A stretch of DNA of 18,958 nt from Prevotellaceae bacterium UBA4361 (GTDB lineage Bacteria > Bacteroidota > Bacteroidia > Bacteroidales > Bacteroidaceae), in the NCBI GenBank assembly GCA_002393575.1, contig DGSN01000009.1, positions 1 to 18,958 of the forward strand. Reading direction: 5' to 3'. Below, one piece after another: positions 14,441 through 18,958 of this stretch. The translations under genes and the position numbers were made by a program. The notes below the pieces were generated by a model that searched no databases, was not told where the DNA came from, and worked only from the letters and a program-made list of their open reading frames with translations. Position 1 is the stretch's first letter. Every line of letters begins with the position of its first letter.

Positions 14441-14643
14441 GTCTAAGGTCTAAAGTCTAAGGTCTAAGGACGAAGGTCACCTTTGACTTTTGATTAATTT
14501 CGCCTTTGACCTTAGACTTTTGACCCTCGACCTTTGACTTTTGACCTTAGACCTTTGACCTTAGACCTTTGACCTTTGACCTTTGACCTTTGACCTTTGA
14601 CCTTAGACCTTTGACCTTAGACCTTTGACCTTAGACCTTCGAC
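14441..14643. repeat. Heptamer minisatellite with an inverted leading block
   Basis: Twenty heptamers run without a gap from 14504 to 14643, nearly all CTTTGAC or CTTAGAC, with TTTTGAC, CCTCGAC and CTTCGAC variants. Before them, 14441-14475 holds five heptamers in the opposite orientation (GTCTAAG, GTCTAAA, GTCTAAG, GTCTAAG, GACGAAG). The two blocks are separated by 28 bp (14476-14503) that also contain CTTTGAC-like words. The array begins five bases after the kinase stop codon. The opposed blocks could fold into a long hairpin and might end transcription of the regulator operon. Confidence 0.95.
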
Positions 14644-14683
14644 TCATTCCACTCTCCCCGTTTTTAGTTTCATCACTAACAAG

Positions 14684-14764
14684 CAAGCGAGCCCTCGTTT
14701 GAACATCAACGAAGGCTCGCTTGAATTGTAACGAGCCCTCGTCTGAATCATAACGAACGCTCGT
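14684..14764. repeat. Four-unit palindromic repeat cluster, exact 22-bp period (copy 2)
   Basis: CGAGCCCTCG (14688), CGAAGGCTCG (14710), CGAGCCCTCG (14732) and CGAACGCTCG (14754) start exactly 22 bp apart, as in the cluster at 133-208. The 12-base spacers share the pattern YYTGAAYnnnAA. Units one and two form a hairpin with 16-base arms (14684-14699 and 14708-14723, one mismatch) and an 8-base loop. Units three and four pair through ACGAGC (14731-14736) and GCTCGT (14759-14764). No transposase gene is adjacent here. Confidence 0.8.
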
Positions 14765-14802
14765 TTCTTTTCGGAGTCCCCATGCGCAAAAGGGGAGGAA
14801 TG

Positions 14803-14841
14803 AAAAAAGGCGGAATGACAGCAGTTTTGCTGACATCCGCC
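14803..14841 (-). terminator. Rho-independent terminator of the beta-galactosidase gene
   Basis: On the minus strand GGCGGATGTCAGCA (14841-14828) pairs with a complementary arm (one bulged base) ending at 14809, followed by six T residues (14808-14803). It lies about 35 bp downstream of the beta-galactosidase stop codon and faces the palindromic cluster. Confidence 0.8.
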
Positions 14842-14876
14842 TGATGATTGTTAATCTCGAAAGGACGAGAACGGGG

Positions 14877-17800
14877 TTATTTCACTGGAGCAATGAGGAA
14901 CTGGAAGTGGTAGTTGCCAAACGGCATCTGGTACTCCTGTCGTGGCCATGCGCCCCAAGAGTTGACACATCCGAGTCCCATCTGTCGCTGTGCGATGTGG
15001 ACAGAGGTGAATGGTCGCTCAACGAGGTCGCCCGAGTGGTGCTGCTTCTTTTCCATACCAGTGGAAAGGTCGCTGGTGAGATATGGCAGTGCTGAGCATT
15101 CCATTGGCTCGTTAGAACAGAAGGCAAGTCCCTTGCCCTGCTTGTTGAGCACCTTCCACCAGCGCACTTGTGTCTTGTTGCCCGACTCTTGTGGACGTAC
15201 CCATCCCCAATACTGGTCGGCTACTTTCTGCTTATAGACTCCGAGCATGGCTGAGTTGTTGCGGTCGATGTAGTTTTCGTAAGGACCCTTGCCATAGAAC
15301 TCGATGTTGGAGAATTCCTTTGGCATCTGCAGTTCCATGCCATAGCGGAGCGGAACGGCTGGCGACCAGCGACGGTCGGTATTGCCCGAACGGTTGTGAG
15401 CTGCTTCGAGCTCTTCCCTCGACGGCATGGTGAGAGCCTCGTCGATGAGGACTTTTCCTTCAGGGGTGAAGGTGTAGGTGAGGAGCAGCTTGGAGTTGTT
15501 GGCACTGAGAGAGAGGTCGGCAGTGATTACATAGTTGTTGCCCTGCTTCTCGCACTTCACGTCGCGATGGAGGACGCGTGGGTTCTCCCAAGCCTGGTTG
15601 CGACGCTGGATGCTTGCTCCGTGGTCGTTGTCGGTTGGAGCACGCCAGAAGTCTGGACGCAGTTCGTAGTCTTCCTGAAGCATTGGCTTGCCATCAACAT
15701 CGATGTTGGAGATGTAGCCTGTGGAACGGTCGATGAAGTAGTCAACGCCGTTGGCACTGATGACATAGTAGGCAAGATGCTCTTCGAGCTTGATGTCTCC
15801 CTGCTTGTTGGTGAACTGGGAGAGGTCGGCATACTGGTAAGGGGTGAGAACGAACTGGTCGTGTGCGATGGTCTCGCCCTTCTTGAGGAGGGATGTGCTG
15901 GAGTCGAGCACGTATTCAATGTTGCAAACCAATTCCTTGCCTGCATACTTCTTGTTCTTGAATGCTTTGGCAATGTCGCCGATTTTCACGTGCTTGCGAC
16001 TCTGCGGAGCGATATTGAGTTTCTGCACGTCGATGGTGCCTGATGCCACCTTGTCGCCTTCAGCCTCGATGGTGTAGCGCAGGGTGATGTCTTGAAGCGG
16101 TACGAAGAAGTTTTCATTGTAGATTTCGATGGTACCTGACTTGGCATCGGTGAGTGTTGTCCAGATGTTCTGGTAATAGTATTGCACTTCCCAAGCGTGT
16201 GCATTTGGTTCGCGGTCGGGGTTGATGACTCCGTTGCAGTTGAAGTTGTTGTCGCTGGCGGGGAAGCGTCCGTAGTCGCCTCCGTAGGTCCAGATTTGCT
16301 TGCCTGTCACCTTGCTCTTTCCACGAAGACCCTGGTCGATGTAGTCCCAGATGTAGCCGCCCTGGTACTTAGGGTACTTGCGAACGAGGTCCCAATACTC
16401 CTTGAAGCCTCCGATGGAGTTACCCATAGCGTGAGCGTACTCACACTGGATGAGTGGACGAGGATTGTCGCCTTGCGAATAGTTTTCACAACCGCGATAG
16501 TCGTAGTACATTGGGCAGAAGATGTCGGTCTTGCCGTTCTGTCCAGCCTGTTCGTACTGCACAGGACGCGACTTGTCGTAGCCCTTCACCCAGTCGTAAG
16601 CATCCTCGAAGTTCTTGCCGTAGCCAGCTTCGTTACCCAAACTCCAGACGATGATGGAAGGGTGGTTTTTCAATACCATGACATTGTGCTTGTTGCGCTC
16701 AATGTGGGCATCGTGGTAGTCAGCACGCTTGGCAAGAGTGCGGTCGCCATAGCCCATTCCGTGGCTCTCGATGTTGGCTTCTGCCGTGATGTAGATGCCA
16801 TATTCGTCGCAGAGGTCGTACCAACGTGGGTCGTTAGGATAGTGACAGGTGCGGTCGGCATTGACATTGAGCTGCTTCATCACCTTGATGTCCTGAATCA
16901 TGCGGTCGAGGCTAACCACATAGCCTCCATCGGGGTCGAGTTCGTGACGATCGACTCCCTTGATGAGAACAGGCTTGCCATTGACGAGCAACTGGCTGTC
17001 TTTGATTTCCACCTTGCGGAAACCGACACGCTGAGGGATGCACTCAAGGAGCTTGCCGCCTTCGTCGTAAAGAGAGGCATAGAGTGTGTAGAGATTTGGC
17101 GTTTCAGCCGACCACTTCAGCGGATTGACGAAAGAAGCGTTGACCTCAGCCCAACCGTTGTTGTCGATGACGGCACTTGCCATTTCAGCTGGAGCGATGT
17201 CTTTGCCATCGGGCGCAATGAGCTGGAGGGTGACTTTCTTGCCGCGAGCCTCAGGTGCGTCAATCTTGATGTTGAGCTTGCCATCCTGATAGTTGTTGAC
17301 GAGGTCAGGGGTGATGAAGAGGTCGTTGATGTGTGCTTTAGGACGCGCATAGAGATAGGACTGACGTGCGATTCCGCAAAGACGCCAGAAGTCCTGGTCT
17401 TCGAGGTAGGAGCCGTCGCACCAGCGCATGACCTGCATAGCAATGAGGTTTTGCTTGCCCAGAAGCAAATAAGGAGTGATGTCGAATTCGGCAGCCACCT
17501 TGGAGTCTTCGCTATAGCCTACATAGACGCCATTGACCCACACGGTGATGTTGCTGGTAGCCGAACCGATGTGCATGATGACTTGATGGTCGGTCCATTC
17601 AGCAGGAATCTTGAAGGAACGACGATAAGAACCAACGTGGTTGTTAAGGTCCTGAACGAAAGGCGGATTTGTTACCCAGTCGTTACGCCAAGCGTATTGG
17701 TTGTTGACGTAGATGGGGTCGCCATAACCATTGAGTTCCCACATGCCAGGCACAGGCATCTTGTCCCAACGGGAGTCGTTGAAGTCGGTGGAATAGAAAT

Positions 17801-18053
17801 TGGCTGGACGCTCGTTGGCGTTCTTCACCCAATTGAATTTCCAATCGCCATCGAGGGAAATGAAACGGTCGGACTTGTCCATGCGACCTGCCTGGGCACG
17901 TTCTTGGGTTTCGTAAGCGAAGAAATTAGACACATCTGGAAGACGATTCTCGGCATTCTTGCCAGGGTCATTCCAAAAAGGAGTAGTGGTTTGTGCCATC
18001 ATGCTTGAAGCAAGGAGCCAAGCACCGAGGGCGAGTGTTTTGTTTAGTTTCAT
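14877..18053 (-). CDS. lacZ: Exported beta-galactosidase, glycoside hydrolase family 2 (LacZ type)
   Basis: A full-length 1058-residue enzyme that hydrolyses beta-galactosides. A signal peptide (residues 1-20, ASSMMAQ) sends it to the periplasm or cell surface, unlike cytoplasmic E. coli LacZ. Domain order: sugar-binding jelly roll (about 45-240), immunoglobulin-like domain (about 245-345), TIM barrel (about 350-635), a further immunoglobulin-like domain, and the C-terminal Bgal small-chain domain (about 770-1055). The acid/base is Glu475 in SLGNEAG and the nucleophile Glu538 in IQCEYAHAMGN. The barrel motif reads NADRTCHYPNDP, with Asp400 where E. coli LacZ has Val in FNAVRCSHYP, but this may be ordinary variation. 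The gene is 59 bp after the CNNM gene, same strand. I saw no clear promoter in that gap. No SusC/SusD or transporter genes are adjacent. Confidence 0.97.
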   Translation of the reverse strand: MKLNKTLALGAWLLASSMMAQTTTPFWNDPGKNAENRLPDVSNFFAYETQERAQAGRMDKSDRFISLDGDWKFNWVKNANERPANFYSTDFNDSRWDKMPVPGMWELNGYGDPIYVNNQYAWRNDWVTNPPFVQDLNNHVGSYRRSFKIPAEWTDHQVIMHIGSATSNITVWVNGVYVGYSEDSKVAAEFDITPYLLLGKQNLIAMQVMRWCDGSYLEDQDFWRLCGIARQSYLYARPKAHINDLFITPDLVNNYQDGKLNIKIDAPEARGKKVTLQLIAPDGKDIAPAEMASAVIDNNGWAEVNASFVNPLKWSAETPNLYTLYASLYDEGGKLLECIPQRVGFRKVEIKDSQLLVNGKPVLIKGVDRHELDPDGGYVVSLDRMIQDIKVMKQLNVNADRTCHYPNDPRWYDLCDEYGIYITAEANIESHGMGYGDRTLAKRADYHDAHIERNKHNVMVLKNHPSIIVWSLGNEAGYGKNFEDAYDWVKGYDKSRPVQYEQAGQNGKTDIFCPMYYDYRGCENYSQGDNPRPLIQCEYAHAMGNSIGGFKEYWDLVRKYPKYQGGYIWDYIDQGLRGKSKVTGKQIWTYGGDYGRFPASDNNFNCNGVINPDREPNAHAWEVQYYYQNIWTTLTDAKSGTIEIYNENFFVPLQDITLRYTIEAEGDKVASGTIDVQKLNIAPQSRKHVKIGDIAKAFKNKKYAGKELVCNIEYVLDSSTSLLKKGETIAHDQFVLTPYQYADLSQFTNKQGDIKLEEHLAYYVISANGVDYFIDRSTGYISNIDVDGKPMLQEDYELRPDFWRAPTDNDHGASIQRRNQAWENPRVLHRDVKCEKQGNNYVITADLSLSANNSKLLLTYTFTPEGKVLIDEALTMPSREELEAAHNRSGNTDRRWSPAVPLRYGMELQMPKEFSNIEFYGKGPYENYIDRNNSAMLGVYKQKVADQYWGWVRPQESGNKTQVRWWKVLNKQGKGLAFCSNEPMECSALPYLTSDLSTGMEKKQHHSGDLVERPFTSVHIAQRQMGLGCVNSWGAWPRQEYQMPFGNYHFQFLIAPVK

Positions 18054-18070
18054 ATCAGTGAGGTTTTAGA

Positions 18071-18112
18071 AAGTTAAAAGTTAAAAGACCCTCCTTTTTT
18101 CACTTTTCAATT
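18071..18112. repeat. Short heptamer array between CNNM and beta-galactosidase genes
   Basis: Two AAGTTAA heptamers (18071-18084) followed by AAGACC repeat the element found at 9698-9724. On the minus strand the CNNM stop codon begins a run of TGAAAnTGAAAA-like words (18113 down to about 18095), similar to the tract that begins at the permease C stop. A purine-rich AAGGAGGG (minus strand, near 18090) is too far from the lacZ ATG to act as its ribosome binding site. Confidence 0.7.
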
Positions 18113-18958
18113 TCACACATCTTTGGGGGAGCTGGTGGATGCCTTCTTGGCTGCGGAACGCTTGGCACGTGCCCGTTGACGATTCTGCACTTGCTGCCAT
18201 TGCTCTTTTGCCAACTCTTGCATATCGACAACTTCGTCTTTTTCATCCACAATTTCAAAACCGAGCATGGTTTCAATCACGTCCTCCATCGTGACGATAC
18301 CACGCATGGAGCCGTATTCATCGATGATGACGGAGATGTGTTCTTTATTCTCAAGGAGTTTCTCCCAAATGTTGGAAACACTCTCATCTTCTCTGAAGGA
18401 AAGAATAGGACGCGCAAGGTCCTTGAGTTTGATATTAAACTTGTCTTGCGCCAGTTTCTCAAGAATTTCCTGCTTCAGCACATAGCCCGTGATGTAGTCG
18501 TCGTTCTCTTCTTCATACAGCGGTATGCGGGAAAACTTGGCGAAGTCGTCGCTATTGTAGAATTCTCGGATGGTTTGCGAACTCTCTGCCATCGTGACCA
18601 CACTGGAAGGTGTCATAATTTCGTGAGCCGTGACATCGTCGAGCTTGAGAAGGTTCTGAATCATCTTGTTTTCCTCTTTCTCCAACACACCCTCTTCAGC
18701 ACCCGTGGAAACCATAGCCACCACTTCTTCTCGGCTGACAGCTGGTGCGGAATCGTCGGTGATGAGTCGTGTGAATTTCTCAACCAACCAAACAATCGGG
18801 AAAGTGATGTAAATAAGGAACTGAATGATGGACGATGCAGGTACTGCCAACGAACGCCAGTAATTGGAACCGATGGTCTTGGGGATGATTTCACTGAACA
18901 CGAGGATGCAGAACGTGAAAATACCCGAGATGACACCAACGCCTGTACTGGCAAAAAG
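18113..18958 (-). CDS. CNNM-family membrane protein with two CBS domains (partial, C-terminal part)
   Basis: The frame stays open to the window edge, so the start is missing; 281 codons are visible. An apparent GTG start at 18901 is internal, because coding continues upstream as VGVISGIFTFCIL in the last membrane helix of the DUF21/CNNM domain. The visible part has FSEIIPKTIG (the conserved PK turn), a further hydrophobic stretch IIQFLIYITFPIVWLVEKF, then a CBS pair: VVTMAESSQTIREFY... to ITGYVLKQEI, and ILSFREDESVSNIW... to GIVTMEDVIETMLGFEI. Such proteins relate to magnesium/cobalt efflux (CorB/CorC, MpfA, YhdP-like). The C-terminal CorC/HlyC domain is absent; instead it ends in a basic tail RARAKRSAAKKA. 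It is older annotated as hemolysin-related, which is not supported as a toxin role. Confidence 0.9.
   Translation of the reverse strand, partial: LFASTGVGVISGIFTFCILVFSEIIPKTIGSNYWRSLAVPASSIIQFLIYITFPIVWLVEKFTRLITDDSAPAVSREEVVAMVSTGAEEGVLEKEENKMIQNLLKLDDVTAHEIMTPSSVVTMAESSQTIREFYNSDDFAKFSRIPLYEEENDDYITGYVLKQEILEKLAQDKFNIKLKDLARPILSFREDESVSNIWEKLLENKEHISVIIDEYGSMRGIVTMEDVIETMLGFEIVDEKDEVVDMQELAKEQWQQVQNRQRARAKRSAAKKASTSSPKDV

Noticed and set aside
14504..14643. CRISPR array or direct-repeat replication origin (iterons)
   Set aside because: Seven-base units with no spacers and no replication protein gene nearby; a simple minisatellite explains it.
14603..14836. Small minus-strand gene between kinase and beta-galactosidase
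   Set aside because: The frame is made of heptamer and palindromic repeats and runs through the terminator stem.
16182..18008. Large open frame on the plus strand (608 codons)
   Set aside because: It lies fully inside the beta-galactosidase gene on the opposite strand, whose active-site motifs are intact; the plus-strand product is low-complexity valine-rich.

Overview
The window looks like a chromosomal segment of a Bacteroidales bacterium, most likely Prevotella/Segatella-like. The grounds are promoters of the Bacteroidetes type (TAnnTTTG at -7 with TTTG-like -33 boxes), an exported family-2 beta-galactosidase, an efflux operon that pairs one ATPase with several large MacB/FtsX-type permeases, and very repeat-rich intergenic DNA. 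No ribosomal or transfer RNA gene was recognised.

Layout. Bases 1-313 hold the end of a possible structured RNA (perhaps a broken group II intron), a four-unit palindromic repeat cluster with an exact 22-bp period, and a promoter. Bases 314-1393 (+) encode a REP-associated-type Y1 (HUH) transposase with an extra C-terminal domain that resembles DprA. A terminator at 1408-1447 serves the operon arriving from the right. Bases 12506-1485 (-) form a six-gene tripartite efflux operon in the order TolC-like outer-membrane protein, HlyD/MacA-like adaptor, three paralogous FtsX-type permeases, ATPase. A divergent pair follows: a 175-residue response regulator (REC plus Fis-type HTH, 13061-13588) and a compact histidine kinase (13585-14433), overlapping by ATGA. 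The 0.55-kb divergent region holds two composite palindromes of 54-55 bp and a ~100-bp duplication. Bases 14434-14876 are gene-free and carry a 20-unit heptamer array, a second 22-bp-period palindromic cluster and a terminator. The right end carries an exported beta-galactosidase (18053-14877, -) and a truncated CNNM/CBS-domain membrane protein that runs off the edge (18958-18113, -).

How they work together. The kinase/regulator pair most likely controls the divergent efflux operon, and the 54-bp palindrome just upstream of the operon promoter is the best operator candidate. The adaptor and TolC protein would couple to the ABC permeases and ATPase to export an unknown substrate or respond to envelope stress.

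Most interesting points: (1) the transposase with a DprA-like tail beside a 22-bp-period palindromic array whose relative lies 14.5 kb away; (2) a 228-bp, in-frame block of intergenic-type heptamer repeats inside the TolC gene; (3) a response regulator with the tail of an NtrC-type protein but no AAA+ domain, next to a sigma70-like promoter; (4) several different tandem arrays sharing a 7-bp unit, some beginning at stop codons.
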